A stretch of DNA of 64,000 nt from JAXHUH01 sp034211175 (GCA_034211175.1 JAXHUH010000048.1:1-64000), one strand, 5' to 3'. Shown: positions 1-8,718, counted from the first letter of the stretch. Program-made: numbers and translations. Notes: a model not told the origin generated them from the sequence alone.

Positions 1-171
1 CTCGGCGTGGCCGTGGGTGTCCCGAGGGTCCTCGGCCGGGGCGGGCAGGGCGGGCAGCACGCGGTCCGGGTCGGGTCCGGGTCGACGGGTCGGTCGCCCG
101 CGCCGGCGCAGGAGGTGCACCCACCGGAGGTGGAGGCGTCGGCGCGCGCGGCGCGGCGTGTGGGTCGTCAT
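1..171 (-). CDS. N-terminal part of an unrecognised basic protein (runs off the left edge)
   Basis: An open minus-strand frame starts with ATG at 171 and stays open to the window edge (57 codons). Nearly every codon ends in G or C, as in the real genes here. The visible N-terminus is rich in Arg, His and Pro (begins MTTHTPRRARRRLHLRW) with no recognisable domain. There is no strong Shine-Dalgarno sequence. It could be the start of a gene that continues left, or a chance open frame in GC-rich DNA. I assign no function. Confidence 0.4.
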   Translation of the reverse strand, partial: MTTHTPRRARRRLHLRWVHLLRRRGRPTRRPGPDPDRVLPALPAPAEDPRDTHGHAE

Positions 172-374
172 CGGATCGCTCAGACGGCGCCGCGCCGGGC
201 GGGGTGGCCGGGCGGCGGCGCGTCGCGACGTCCGCCGCCGCGGCCGCGCATCCGTCGTGCGGTCCGCGCCGATCGGGGCGCACCGCCCACCGAACCCGGT
301 CGGGAGCCGGTGCGACGGTGCTCGCCGCTGCGAGGCATCCGGGCGTCCTCCCGCTCCGTGTCCGTCGTCGCCGA

Positions 375-403
375 CAACGGGCGGGCTCCGCGCCCGCCCG
401 TTG
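375..403. terminator. Perfect 11-bp hairpin, probable terminator
   Basis: Arms CAACGGGCGGG and CCCGCCCGTTG flank a 7-nt loop. It sits about 80 nt beyond the stop of the minus-strand six-gene module that ends at 485. No U-tract follows, as is common for actinobacterial hairpins, so termination is inferred. The rest of 172-484 shows no convincing gene. Confidence 0.5.
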
Positions 404-484
404 GGACGATCGACGTGACGACCCACCCCGCTTGAGCCCCACGGATGGGATCCCCTGTTCGGGGCAGGCCGATGGGCGGTTCGG

Positions 485-1477
485 CTACTCCACGACGAGG
501 TCGACGACGACCGGCCGGTGGTCGCTGCCGTGACCGGAGCCGAGCCCGATGTCGGCCACGCCCAGGCCCGGGGTGACGAACACGTGGTCGATGCGGATGA
601 GCGGCCCGACGAGGGGGACCAACCCGACCGGCCACGTCGCACCGAGGCCCCGGCCGGCCTCGCGGTACGCCTCCCGGAAGTCGGCGTCGAGGAGGCCCCG
701 CAGCGGGGCGTGCTGGAGGGTGGCGTTGAAGTCACCGGCGAGGACGACGTGGTCGCCGCCGAGGTCGCGGGCCCCGGCGAGCTCGTCGAGCTGGCGTTCC
801 CAGCGGGCCGCGTTCTCGTCGGACAGCGGTGCGGCCGCGTGGACGTTCACGACGCGGACCTCGGCGTCGCCCACCGTCACGAGCGCCGTGGTCATCGGCC
901 AGCCCGCGACGGCGAACGCCCGGCCGTCGTCGAGCGGCAGGCGGGAGAGGATGCCCGAGCCCTGGGCGCCGGGCAGCGGGTCGAGCACCCGGTGGGGGTA
1001 GCCGTCGGTGAGCCCGGCCGCCTCGAAGGTGTCCAGGAGTTCCGGGGTCAGCTCCTGGAGGAGCACGAGGTCGGCGTCGACGTCGAGCAGGTGTGCCGCG
1101 AGCCGCTCCGGTGTCGGGTTGGCCTCGTAGACGTTCGAGGTGACCAGCCGCACCGTCACCGCCCCGTCGGGGACCGCGTCGGGTCGACCGCGGGCGATCT
1201 CCGGCACGGTCCACGCCACGTGGGCCACCATCAGGACGACGCCGACCGCGGTGAGCACCCGCTGCGACCGCACGGCCCCGACCACGGTGAGCGGGTAGGC
1301 CGCGACGAGCAGGTACGGCGTGAGCGCCTGGAGCGCGACGAGCCGGGGCTGGTCGGACGGGCCGACGAGACGGACCGCGACGACGAGCGTGAGCGCGGCG
1401 GCGGCCGCGTACGAGAGCACGCCGACGACGGCACCGGCGCGGCTGCCGCCGGCCCGGCCGCCGCCGGGGGCGGTCAA
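485..1477 (-). CDS. Membrane-anchored endonuclease/exonuclease/phosphatase (EEP) family protein
   Basis: The 330-residue protein has three N-terminal membrane segments (about 17-39, 45-68, 73-95) and then an EEP fold of the DNase I/sphingomyelinase superfamily. Visible active-site elements are N115 in TSNVYEA, E142 in LLQELT, D249 and N251 in AGDFNAT, D297-H298 in RIDHVF, and D319-H320 in GSDHRPV, so the metal-dependent phosphodiesterase site looks intact. The layout resembles VanJ-type membrane proteins, whose substrates are lipid or polyprenyl phosphates; the substrate here is unknown. It starts with TTG, overlapping the stop of the receiver gene as TTGA, so it is probably coupled to the partner-switching operon. 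Confidence 0.85.
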   Translation of the reverse strand: MTAPGGGRAGGSRAGAVVGVLSYAAAAALTLVVAVRLVGPSDQPRLVALQALTPYLLVAAYPLTVVGAVRSQRVLTAVGVVLMVAHVAWTVPEIARGRPDAVPDGAVTVRLVTSNVYEANPTPERLAAHLLDVDADLVLLQELTPELLDTFEAAGLTDGYPHRVLDPLPGAQGSGILSRLPLDDGRAFAVAGWPMTTALVTVGDAEVRVVNVHAAAPLSDENAARWERQLDELAGARDLGGDHVVLAGDFNATLQHAPLRGLLDADFREAYREAGRGLGATWPVGLVPLVGPLIRIDHVFVTPGLGVADIGLGSGHGSDHRPVVVDLVVE

Positions 1478-1848
1478 CGGATCGAGCCGGCGCGGAGCAG
1501 GTCGTCGACGCAGCGGCGCAGCTCGGTGGAGGCCACCGGCTTGGTCAGGTACGCGTCGACCCGGGCGACGCGGTCGTCGCCGAGGTCACGCTCCTCGCTC
1601 GTCGAGGTGATCAGCGCGAACGGCGGCCGGGGGCCCTCGAGGGCGTCGAGGGCGTCGAGGAGGTCGAGGCCGGTCGCGCCCGGCATCCGGTAGTCGGCGA
1701 TCACCGCGTCGACGCTGAAGTCGTCGACCGCGGCCAGCGCGGAGGCGACGGAGTCGGCCTGGACGACGTCGTGGCCCATGCCGCCGACGATGTGGGTGTG
1801 GAGGAGGCGGGAGACGGCGTCGTCGTCGACGATCAGGATGGCCGACAT
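1474..1848 (-). CDS. Stand-alone CheY-like response regulator receiver
   Basis: The 124-residue protein is a single receiver domain. The acidic pocket is D8-D10, the phosphoacceptor is D52 (in ADYRMPG), the switch residue is T81 or S82, and K103 is in LTKP. With no output domain it must act by protein-protein contact. It is the fifth gene of a minus-strand module with STAS proteins, a PP2C phosphatase and an anti-sigma kinase, and overlaps the following EEP gene by 4 nt. It may feed a two-component signal into the partner switch; that link is inferred from position. Confidence 0.9.
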   Translation of the reverse strand: MSAILIVDDDAVSRLLHTHIVGGMGHDVVQADSVASALAAVDDFSVDAVIADYRMPGATGLDLLDALDALEGPRPPFALITSTSEERDLGDDRVARVDAYLTKPVASTELRRCVDDLLRAGSIR

Positions 1849-1864
1849 GTCGGGCGACGCCCCC

Positions 1865-2194
1865 TCACGCCGCGCCCGGCACGGGCCGGGCGGGCGTCGT
1901 GGTGAGGATCCGGTCGAAGCGGGAGAGGCGGAGCATGCGCCGCGCCCCGTCGGCGCGGGGCAGGACCACGGTCAGGTCGCCGCCCGCGGCGCGCAGGTCG
2001 CGCATGGCCCGGACGAGGGCGGCGAGACCGGCGACGTCGAGCTCGGTCACCTCGGAGAGGTCGGCCGTCACGTCGACGCGCCCGGCCTCGCGCAGGTCGC
2101 GCAGCTCCCGCCGCAGGTCGATGGCGGCGAGGGCGTCGATGCGGCCGCGGATCGTCAGGTCGGCGACGGTGCGTTCGGTCAGCCGCAGGTCCAT
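1865..2194 (-). CDS. STAS-domain anti-sigma-factor antagonist, phospho-Ser absent
   Basis: The 109-residue protein is one STAS domain (RsbV/SpoIIAA family). Such proteins bind an RsbW-type kinase and release sigma when dephosphorylated, switched by a Ser/Thr in a D-S-x-G motif. Here the motif reads ELDVAGLAAL, with V54 in the serine position, so this copy may not be phosphorylated by the neighbouring kinase. It follows the anti-sigma gene by 68 nt. An AGGAG-like site lies about 11 nt before the ATG. A constitutive antagonist or a scaffold are both possible. Confidence 0.85.
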   Translation of the reverse strand: MDLRLTERTVADLTIRGRIDALAAIDLRRELRDLREAGRVDVTADLSEVTELDVAGLAALVRAMRDLRAAGGDLTVVLPRADGARRMLRLSRFDRILTTTPARPVPGAA

Positions 2195-2262
2195 GGAACG
2201 GGACGCTCCTCGTGGGGGTCGGGGTCAGTGGGTCGGGCCGGCGGGTCCGGCGGGGCCGGCGG

Positions 2263-2700
2263 TCACGGGTTGGCCCGGCTGGTGCCGTACTGGGTGGCGA
2301 TCGACCAGACGTTGTGCTCCGCGGTCCGCTCGTAGCGCATGTCGTCGACGAGCTGGGCCACGATCATGAGCCCGTAGCCCCGGACCGTCGGGTTGGCCGG
2401 GTCGGGGATGCGCACGCCGCTGCCGTCGAACTCCTCGCCGTCGTCGACGAGGCGGATCGTGATGCGCTCGGGCTCGAACCACACGTCGAAGCGGATGACG
2501 CCGGGCCGCCCGTCGTAGGCGTGCTCGACGACGTTGATGCACAGCTCGTGGATGGCCAGCTCGAGGCGACCCTTGAGCTCGTCGACGTGGCCGGGCACGT
2601 GGATGCGCAGCGTCTCGTCGAGCCACGGGCCGATGGCCCGCAGCGCCTCGTGGGTCGCCGGCACCTCGAAGTAGGCGTCGGGTCGGGTCTGGTCGATCAT
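2263..2700 (-). CDS. RsbW/SpoIIAB-like anti-sigma factor, GHKL ATPase
   Basis: The 145-residue protein is a single HATPase_c (GHKL) domain. The N box is ELCINVVEHAYDG (E52, N56), the G1 box IRLVDDGEEFD, and the G2 box GYGLMIV. This family binds a sigma factor or phosphorylates a STAS antagonist. The ATG at 2700 overlaps the stop of the upstream phosphatase gene (ATGA), so kinase and phosphatase are translationally coupled. No sigma gene lies next to it. Confidence 0.9.
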   Translation of the reverse strand: MIDQTRPDAYFEVPATHEALRAIGPWLDETLRIHVPGHVDELKGRLELAIHELCINVVEHAYDGRPGVIRFDVWFEPERITIRLVDDGEEFDGSGVRIPDPANPTVRGYGLMIVAQLVDDMRYERTAEHNVWSIATQYGTSRANP

Positions 2701-4187
2701 GTCGTTCGGTCCGATCTGGTCTCGCCGATCCTGAGCACGCACAGCGTCCGGTCGTCGGCCGCCGCGGTGCCGGCCGCATGGCGCTCGACCTCGTCGAGCA
2801 CCGTGGCCCCCACCGTGGCGGCGGGCTCGCCCCACGCCCCGCGCAGCACCGCCTCGAGCCGCGCCTGGCCGAACATCTCGCCGGCCCCGTCCTCCTGCTC
2901 GGTGAGCCCGTCCGAGCCGACGACGAGGAGGTCGCCCTCGGCGACGGTGACGACCTCGGTGCCGCCGATGCCGGGGAGCACGCCGATCGGCGGCCCCGAC
3001 GGGCGGATGGACCGCACCCCGTCGCGGGTGATCACCATGGCCGGGGAGTGCCCGGCGTTGCACAGGTGGACCTCGCCGGACCCGGGGACGTGCGCGCCGA
3101 CGAGGACGGTGGTGAACAACCCGGCGTCGGACAGATAGTCGTAGAGCTCGGCGCTCACGTCCGCCGCCGTGGCCGCCACGTCGTCGGGCCGGTGGCGCAG
3201 GAACGCGGCCTGGCTGACGGTGATCACCCGGGTCATGATCAGCGCCGCGGGCAGCCCCTTGCCGGCCACGTCGCCGACCGCGAAGCGCAGCGCGCCGTCG
3301 TTGGCCGTGAACGTGAACAGGTCGCCGCCCGCGGTGCGGGCCGGGCTGGAGCGGGCGAACAGCTCGATGCCGCCGAGGGCCGGCAGCGGTGCGGCGAGGA
3401 CGGCCTGGGCGAGACGGGAGGCGGTGTCGTGCTCGCGCTCGACGAGCGCCCGGCCCATCGTCTCCTCGTGGAGCGCGGCCAGCGACAGCGCCCCGCCGAT
3501 CGTGGAGCCGACCGCGTCGACGAGCTTGTGGTCGCCGGTCTCGAACGGCACCGGCTCCCGGGCGACGCCGACGACGGCGTGGTCGCCGCCGTCCAGCTCG
3601 ACCCGGCACACGATGCCGTGGCGGGCCAGGTTGCCGACGGAGCGGACGCCGGCGCCGCCGTCGTCGTCGAAGCGGGCGGCGGCCGAGCCGAGCCAGGCGG
3701 CCAGCTCGTCGGTGGTGTCGACCTCGCCGCCTCCACCGCCGTGTGCGCCGACCACGATGTCGACGTCGCCGTCGCCGGTCCGGGCGAGCGCGACCCCGGC
3801 GCGGGTGAGCCGCACCGTGTCGGTCAGGATCGTCGTGACCATCTCGGCCCGATCGAGCGAGCCGAGCCGGAGCCGGCTCAGCTCGTAGAGCGCGAGGAGC
3901 CGGTCGTTCGTCTCGACGAGCGCCTCGGTCAGCCCGGCGCGCTCCTCGCCGAGCGCCCCGATCCTGGCGAGGCAGCCCGCGACGCCCGCGACGAGCGGCT
4001 CGGGCACGTCACCCCACACCTCGAGTGCCACGCCGTCGCGCTCGACCCGCAGGTCGGCGGCGCCGTCGGGTGACCCGCACAGGGTCCAGGTGCGATTGCC
4101 CCGGTGGGCGCGGGCGGCACTCGCCCCGGCCGCGGCGACGACCCGCGCCAGGTCGGCGTCGATGCCCTCGTCGGTCCGGACCGTCAC
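2697..4187 (-). CDS. SpoIIE/RsbU-type PP2C serine phosphatase with GAF-like sensor region
   Basis: The 496-residue protein has an N-terminal region (1-100), a probable GAF-like domain (about 105-240), and a SpoIIE-type PP2C domain (about 260-490). Metal-binding motifs are intact: GGD at 287-289, GDVAGKG at 305-311, NAGHSP at 377-382, SDG at 425-427 and DD at 478-479. It should dephosphorylate STAS antagonists and so free the partner sigma. It uses a GTG start overlapping the upstream STAS stop (GTGA) and overlaps the anti-sigma gene downstream. The ligand sensed by the GAF-like part is unknown. Confidence 0.92.
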   Translation of the reverse strand: MTVRTDEGIDADLARVVAAAGASAARAHRGNRTWTLCGSPDGAADLRVERDGVALEVWGDVPEPLVAGVAGCLARIGALGEERAGLTEALVETNDRLLALYELSRLRLGSLDRAEMVTTILTDTVRLTRAGVALARTGDGDVDIVVGAHGGGGGEVDTTDELAAWLGSAAARFDDDGGAGVRSVGNLARHGIVCRVELDGGDHAVVGVAREPVPFETGDHKLVDAVGSTIGGALSLAALHEETMGRALVEREHDTASRLAQAVLAAPLPALGGIELFARSSPARTAGGDLFTFTANDGALRFAVGDVAGKGLPAALIMTRVITVSQAAFLRHRPDDVAATAADVSAELYDYLSDAGLFTTVLVGAHVPGSGEVHLCNAGHSPAMVITRDGVRSIRPSGPPIGVLPGIGGTEVVTVAEGDLLVVGSDGLTEQEDGAGEMFGQARLEAVLRGAWGEPAATVGATVLDEVERHAAGTAAADDRTLCVLRIGETRSDRTT

Positions 4188-4507
4188 GACACCGTGCCGG
4201 GCATCTGGTCCGCGATCGTGAGCGCCTTGTCCAGCCCGGTGAGCTCGAGGATGACCCGCACCGGCACCGACAGCTTGGACAGCACGATGTCGCCGCCGTT
4301 GGTCCGGGCCGTCTTCATCGCCTGGACGAGCTCGGCGAGTGCGGTCGAGTCGATGAACGCGACCTGCGAGAGGTCGAAGTGGAGCAGGGGCGCGGACGTG
4401 TCGAGCAGCGGCGCGACGAACGCCCGGAACGCCGGGGCCTCGTGGGCGTCGAACCGGCCGATCAGCGCGATCGGGTCGTCCTGGTGGGTCGGGGGCGAGA
4501 TCTGCAC
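4184..4507 (-). CDS. STAS-domain anti-sigma-factor antagonist with conserved Ser
   Basis: The 107-residue STAS protein keeps the phospho-acceptor, S54 in AFIDSTALAEL, unlike the second STAS protein of the module. It is the likely substrate of both the RsbW-like kinase and the SpoIIE phosphatase encoded just downstream. A good Shine-Dalgarno sequence (AAGGTGA) lies 6 nt before a GTG start, and the 3' end overlaps the phosphatase start. It is the first gene of the partner-switching set. Confidence 0.9.
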   Translation of the reverse strand: MQISPPTHQDDPIALIGRFDAHEAPAFRAFVAPLLDTSAPLLHFDLSQVAFIDSTALAELVQAMKTARTNGGDIVLSKLSVPVRVILELTGLDKALTIADQMPGTVS

Positions 4508-4519
4508 GTCAGGTCACCT

Positions 4520-7201
4520 TCAGGCAGCGTTCTTGGTGGTCGCGAGCACCGGGCTCGTGTCGGCGGGCGCCTCGTAGCGACCGCGCAGGTCGTTCCAACG
4601 GATGACGGCGATGTCGCGCAGGAAGTGGAGCGCGACCTTGGCGGCGTCGACGGTCGATCCGGGGGCGTCGATCCACTCCACCGGGACCTCGGCCGTGCGG
4701 TAGCCCAGCTTCTGGGCGAGGTAGAGCACCTCGAGGTCGAAGGAGAACCCGTCGATCACCTGGCGGGAGAACACGGTCCGGGCCGCCGTGCCCTCGAACA
4801 GCTTGAACCCGCACTGGGTGTCGCGGGCCCGGACCGGGAACACGACGCGGACGATCAGGTTGAGCCCGAGGCTCAGCGTCTTGCGCAGGAGGCTCTTCTT
4901 GGCCACGGCGGCCCCGGTCGCGGCGCGCGAGCCGATCGCCACCTGGTGGCCGCCGTCGCCGAGGGTCGCCGCGAGCCGGTCGTACTGCTCGATCGGCGTC
5001 GACTGGTCGGCGTCGGCGACGAGGATGTGCCGGCCCTCGGCGGCGAGCACGCCCCGGCGCACCGCGCTGCCCTTGCCGCCGTTGCGCTCGGCGACGAGCA
5101 GCTTCAGGTTGGGAAGGTTCAGGTCCCGCACCAGCGCCACCGTGGTGTCGCTCGAGCCGTCGTCGGCGACGATCAGCTCCCACGGCTCACCCCGGCCCGA
5201 CATGTGGCTGGCGATCGCCCCGATCGTCGGGAGGATGCGCCACTCCTCGTTGTAGGCCGGGATCACCACCGAGACGACCGGATCGCACCGAAGCGGCTCG
5301 GTCGCCCACGTCCGGTACGCGTGGTAGGGGTCCGTGGTCATGGCTGCGGCTCCGGTCGTCGTGGGGGAGGGATCGGCGCGTTCATCGGGGTGGCCGTCGT
5401 CGGCGCGCGGGTCGGTGCCCGTGGTCGTCGTCGGTTCGCGCAGCTCGATGTCCGCGACCGGCGGGGGAGCGGCGACCGCGGTCGACCCGCCGGCGGCGAC
5501 CGGCATCGATGCCGTGGTCGCGGCCGGCGTACGCGTCAGAGCGGAGACCGACGACGCGGTGGACGCCGGTGTGACGGTGGACGGCGGTGTGGTGGTGGAC
5601 GGCGGTGTGGTGGTGGACGCCGGTGTGGCGGTGGACGGCGGTGTGGCGGTGGACGCCGGTGTGGCGGTCGATGCGTCGGCGCCTTGTCCGGAGGTGGTCG
5701 GCGCGTCGAGCCGTTGCGCGGATGCGGGGCCGGTGGGCCCGGTCGAGACGACCGTGAGCGGCACGGTGGGATCGGTGCGCGGGGCGTGTGCGCTCGGGCG
5801 CACGACCCGGCCGTCGGGCGCCGGCGGCGGGCTCGGGCGGGGCCGACGGGCCGGCTGCGGCGGGACGGGGCGCCGATGGCGGGCCCGGGGGAGCGCGGCG
5901 AGCGCGCCGGAGCCGAGCGCGGCCGGTGCCGTGGGCCCGGCGGCCGCGGTGGTGATGCGCCCCGACTCGATCACGTGACCGGCGACGACGAGGCCGAGCA
6001 GCAGGCTCATCGACAGGACCTGGGCGGCGATGAGGCCGTCGATCGAGTCGTTCCACGCCAGCAGCAGCGTGGTCTGGATCACTCCGCCACAGAGCACGAT
6101 CCACGACGGCAGCGTCCGCCCCGACGACAGGTGGTGGCTGGCGATCAGGTTGGCGATGGCGAAGAGCGTGGTCGCGAACGCGTAGGCGGCGAGCGGGCCG
6201 TGCACGCCGCCGAACTCGGGCCCGAACACGGTGCGGAACACCGGGTCGCCGAGCCCGTAGGCGGCGCCGGCGCACACGGTGCCGATGGCGGCGACCGCGA
6301 CGGCTCCGCCCCGCAGGAGGCCGCTGCTGTCGTGGCCGGCGGCGTCGCGCTGGGCCGCGGCCGGGAACAGCGTGGTCGCCACCGACCACGACAGGAAGAA
6401 CACGGCCCTTCCGATGAGCGCGACGGCGGCGTACACGCCGGCGTCGGTCGGCTCGAAGTAGCGCTTGGCCACCAGCACGTCGCCGTTGTTGACGATGATC
6501 TGGCCGAGCAGCAGGACGGAGACCGGGCCGGCGTAGGTGACGACCGTGCGCAGCTCGTCGCGGGGCACGGCGCCCCGCTCCGGGGTCCCGACGAGGACCC
6601 GCACCGCGGCCCATGTGGCGACGAACGAGAGGGTGAGGCCGAAGGTCGCGCCCTCGACGCCGAACCCGGCGAGCACGAGCGCGATGCCACCGACCACCCG
6701 CACGACCATCTCGACGACGAAGGTGACCGCCAGGCGGTCGAGGGCGAGCGTGCCCTGGAGCACCCCCCGGCCGACCGCCTGGACCAGGTAGAACGGCATG
6801 CCGAGGCCGAGGATCACGAACGGCCACGGCGACTCGGTGTTGAAGAACCCCTGCCACACCGGCGCGCCGCCGGCGACGAGGGCGGCGACGCCGAGCCCGG
6901 CGAGCGCGGCCCGGACCTCGAGCCACGCGGCGATCTCGCGGGCGCGTCGGTCGTCGCCCAGGGCGTGATGGCGCCCGGCGAAGCGGGCCGCGACGAGCTG
7001 GAGGCTGATCGCGATCGCCGTCGCGAGCAGCATCAGCGTGACCATCAGGTTGGCGTCGGCGAACTCCGCCGGTTCGAGCCACCGGCCGAGCACGAGGTTG
7101 AGGAGGTAGTTGCCGGCGTTGGCGACGAGCATGGCCCCCGCGAGCAGGGAGCCGCTGGCGACGAGTTGCCGTCCGCCCGTGCGGGCGGCGACGTCGCTCA
7201 C
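4520..7201 (-). CDS. Fused MOP-family polysaccharide flippase and DPM1-like glycosyltransferase
   Basis: One uninterrupted frame of 893 codons starts with a GTG that overlaps the stop of the upstream glycosyltransferase (GTGA). Residues about 1-420 form a multi-spanning Wzx/MurJ-like flippase with about a dozen membrane segments. Residues about 420-620 are a Pro/Ala/Thr/Ser-rich linker with tandem repeats. Residues 621-893 form a family 2 glycosyltransferase of dolichyl-phosphate mannose synthase type (VVSVVIPAYNEE; DD at 680-681; DAD at 730-732). No stop separates the two halves. An ATG at 5341 with GGAG 8 nt upstream could also start a separate transferase. Probable role: making and flipping a lipid-linked glycan at the membrane. 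Confidence 0.8.
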   Translation of the reverse strand: MSDVAARTGGRQLVASGSLLAGAMLVANAGNYLLNLVLGRWLEPAEFADANLMVTLMLLATAIAISLQLVAARFAGRHHALGDDRRAREIAAWLEVRAALAGLGVAALVAGGAPVWQGFFNTESPWPFVILGLGMPFYLVQAVGRGVLQGTLALDRLAVTFVVEMVVRVVGGIALVLAGFGVEGATFGLTLSFVATWAAVRVLVGTPERGAVPRDELRTVVTYAGPVSVLLLGQIIVNNGDVLVAKRYFEPTDAGVYAAVALIGRAVFFLSWSVATTLFPAAAQRDAAGHDSSGLLRGGAVAVAAIGTVCAGAAYGLGDPVFRTVFGPEFGGVHGPLAAYAFATTLFAIANLIASHHLSSGRTLPSWIVLCGGVIQTTLLLAWNDSIDGLIAAQVLSMSLLLGLVVAGHVIESGRITTAAAGPTAPAALGSGALAALPRARHRRPVPPQPARRPRPSPPPAPDGRVVRPSAHAPRTDPTVPLTVVSTGPTGPASAQRLDAPTTSGQGADASTATPASTATPPSTATPASTTTPPSTTTPPSTVTPASTASSVSALTRTPAATTASMPVAAGGSTAVAAPPPVADIELREPTTTTGTDPRADDGHPDERADPSPTTTGAAAMTTDPYHAYRTWATEPLRCDPVVSVVIPAYNEEWRILPTIGAIASHMSGRGEPWELIVADDGSSDTTVALVRDLNLPNLKLLVAERNGGKGSAVRRGVLAAEGRHILVADADQSTPIEQYDRLAATLGDGGHQVAIGSRAATGAAVAKKSLLRKTLSLGLNLIVRVVFPVRARDTQCGFKLFEGTAARTVFSRQVIDGFSFDLEVLYLAQKLGYRTAEVPVEWIDAPGSTVDAAKVALHFLRDIAVIRWNDLRGRYEAPADTSPVLATTKNAA
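5559..5666 (-). repeat. Six tandem 18-nt coding repeats in the flippase-transferase linker
   Basis: Six consecutive 18-nt units (plus-strand form GTGGACGGCGGTGTGGTG with 1-3 changes) encode an in-frame Thr/Pro/Ser hexapeptide repeat in the linker between the flippase and the glycosyltransferase. Unit length is a multiple of three, and the changes mainly swap Ala, Thr and Pro. This indicates slippage or recombination in a tolerated linker rather than a CRISPR array. Confidence 0.85.
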
Positions 7202-8403
7202 CGGTGATGCCCCCCGAGCAGGTTCCGGAGGTGGACGACGTGCCAGTCGACGACCTCGGACATCGGGATGCCGGCGGCGGCCGCGAAGTTGCGCCGCCCG
7301 AGGTCGACGCGTCGGCCCTCGTCGTCGAGCACCTTCACGAGCGCGTCGGCGAGGCTGGCGGCGTCGCCGGGCACGAAGTACTCGCCGCTGAACCCCTCCT
7401 CCTCGATCACCTCGACGAAGTCGCCGATGCGGGGAAGCACCGCGGCGCGGCCGTAGGTGCCGGCCTGGTGGAGCACACCCGACGAGCCGGTCGTCGACGT
7501 GTAGGGGAAGGCGACGGCGGTCGCGGACGAGAACAGCCCGGCGACGTCCTCCTCGGGCACGTACCCGGTGAGCACGAGCCCCGGCAGGTCGCGGTGGCGC
7601 TCGGCCACCCCGTCCAGGTAGCCGGGTGAGTTGGGGCTGTCGGCCCCGGCGATCACCAGCTCGAGGTCGTCGTAGCCCCGCCCGAGCAGCTCCTCGTACG
7701 CGTCGACGAGCATGTCGACGGTCTTGTACGTGCCCCACTTGCCGAACGCGAGGATGCGCCGCGGGCCCTCGGGCACGTCGAACGACGGGGTCTCGACCTC
7801 CTCGAAGCTGCCGTGGGGCATGAGGACGGCGTTGCGCGCCCGGTAGCGGTCCTCGAGCAGCTCGACGTAGCGGGGGATGGTGAGCGCCACCAGGTTCGCC
7901 CGCAGGAGCGCCAACGTGAGCAGTCGCCCGGCGAGCTGCATCGCGGCGGCCGTGACCCGCGAACCGGCGAAGCCGGCGTCTCGCATGTCGACGTTGTCCG
8001 CCAGGTTGTGGAGCACGACGACGCTCGGCACGCCCGCGAGCCGCAGCACGGCCGGCGCGAGCAGGCCGAGCGCACCGGGGACCCGCCGGTCGCCGAACGT
8101 GGCGAACTGGACGTTGAGGAGGACGGCGTCGACCCGGTCGCGCCGGACCGTCCGGACCAGGCGCCACAGGGTGGCGACGTCGTTGAAGCGCCATGCGGTG
8201 ACCACCCGGGCACCGGGCACGCGCACGGGGGGCCCGGCGTCGGTCTCGTCCGCGTAGACGACGACCTCGGACACCTCGGGGTGTGCCGCGAGGTGGGACA
8301 CCAGGTGGAAGCCGAACTCGTTCAGGCTGTTGCGACCCGGCGGCCAGGCCGTGACGACGCCGACGCGGAGCGGGGGCTCGGAGGGGGTGGGGCTCTCGGG
8401 CAT
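7198..8403 (-). CDS. Family 4 (GT-B) glycosyltransferase
   Basis: The 401-residue protein has a GT-B architecture. The N-terminal Rossmann half begins LRVGVVTAWPPGRNSLNEFG. The C-terminal half contains ILAFGKWGTYKTVDML, a donor-binding region around YVPEEDV, and TGSSGVLHQAGTYGRAAVLP. These match nucleotide-sugar transferases of the GT4/WfgS type. I chose the ATG at 8403 because the alignable domain starts about 12 residues later. The stop overlaps the GTG start of the flippase-transferase gene, so the two form a glycan operon. Donor and acceptor cannot be told from sequence. Confidence 0.85.
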   Translation of the reverse strand: MPESPTPSEPPLRVGVVTAWPPGRNSLNEFGFHLVSHLAAHPEVSEVVVYADETDAGPPVRVPGARVVTAWRFNDVATLWRLVRTVRRDRVDAVLLNVQFATFGDRRVPGALGLLAPAVLRLAGVPSVVVLHNLADNVDMRDAGFAGSRVTAAAMQLAGRLLTLALLRANLVALTIPRYVELLEDRYRARNAVLMPHGSFEEVETPSFDVPEGPRRILAFGKWGTYKTVDMLVDAYEELLGRGYDDLELVIAGADSPNSPGYLDGVAERHRDLPGLVLTGYVPEEDVAGLFSSATAVAFPYTSTTGSSGVLHQAGTYGRAAVLPRIGDFVEVIEEEGFSGEYFVPGDAASLADALVKVLDDEGRRVDLGRRNFAAAAGIPMSEVVDWHVVHLRNLLGGHHR

Positions 8404-8718
8404 GGTGGTTCTGAGAGCCGATCGACATCGGCGCGGCCCGTACTTGAGCGCGGGGCACCGAACACCCCAAAGGGGGGCGCGCCGGCCCCTCGACGCTCCG
8501 GGGCCGGCACCCGGCGCGCGCCCGGTACCGCCGAGGGCCTCCGCGAGGGGCACTCGGCGGTGTCCGACGCGACATCGTCCGTGGTCGGTCGCCCTGACGG
8601 CCGTTCGGCCCTAACCTGGTCGACGTCGCGGCGGCGTCGGATCATCGATGCGGGTGGGTCGCGGCACTCGGAGGGCACCAACGAGCGGGCCCGAGCGGTG
8701 CGAAGGAGCGGACGCAAC
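8404..8718. promoter_or_regulatory. Intergenic region between the glycan genes and the sox operon, with a candidate -10
   Basis: This 315-nt divergent region contains no convincing gene. A TAACCT hexamer at 8612-8617, matching the -10 motif seen before other genes here, could promote the sox operon, giving a leader of about 95 nt. I see no clear -35. AAGGAG at 8703-8708 is the ribosome-binding site for the GTG at 8719. Confidence 0.35.

Noticed and set aside
5559..5666. Regular 18-nt repeats considered as a CRISPR array
   Set aside because: There are no spacers, units are codon multiples in frame, and no cas genes are near. The Cas4-like nuclease at 50587 is far away and not in a cas locus.
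4025..7207. Long plus-strand open frame (1,060 codons) opposite the SpoIIE and flippase-transferase genes
   Set aside because: It is a shadow of real minus-strand genes. Its translation is repetitive Arg/Gly/His-rich sequence with no domain, whereas the opposite strand gives clear families.
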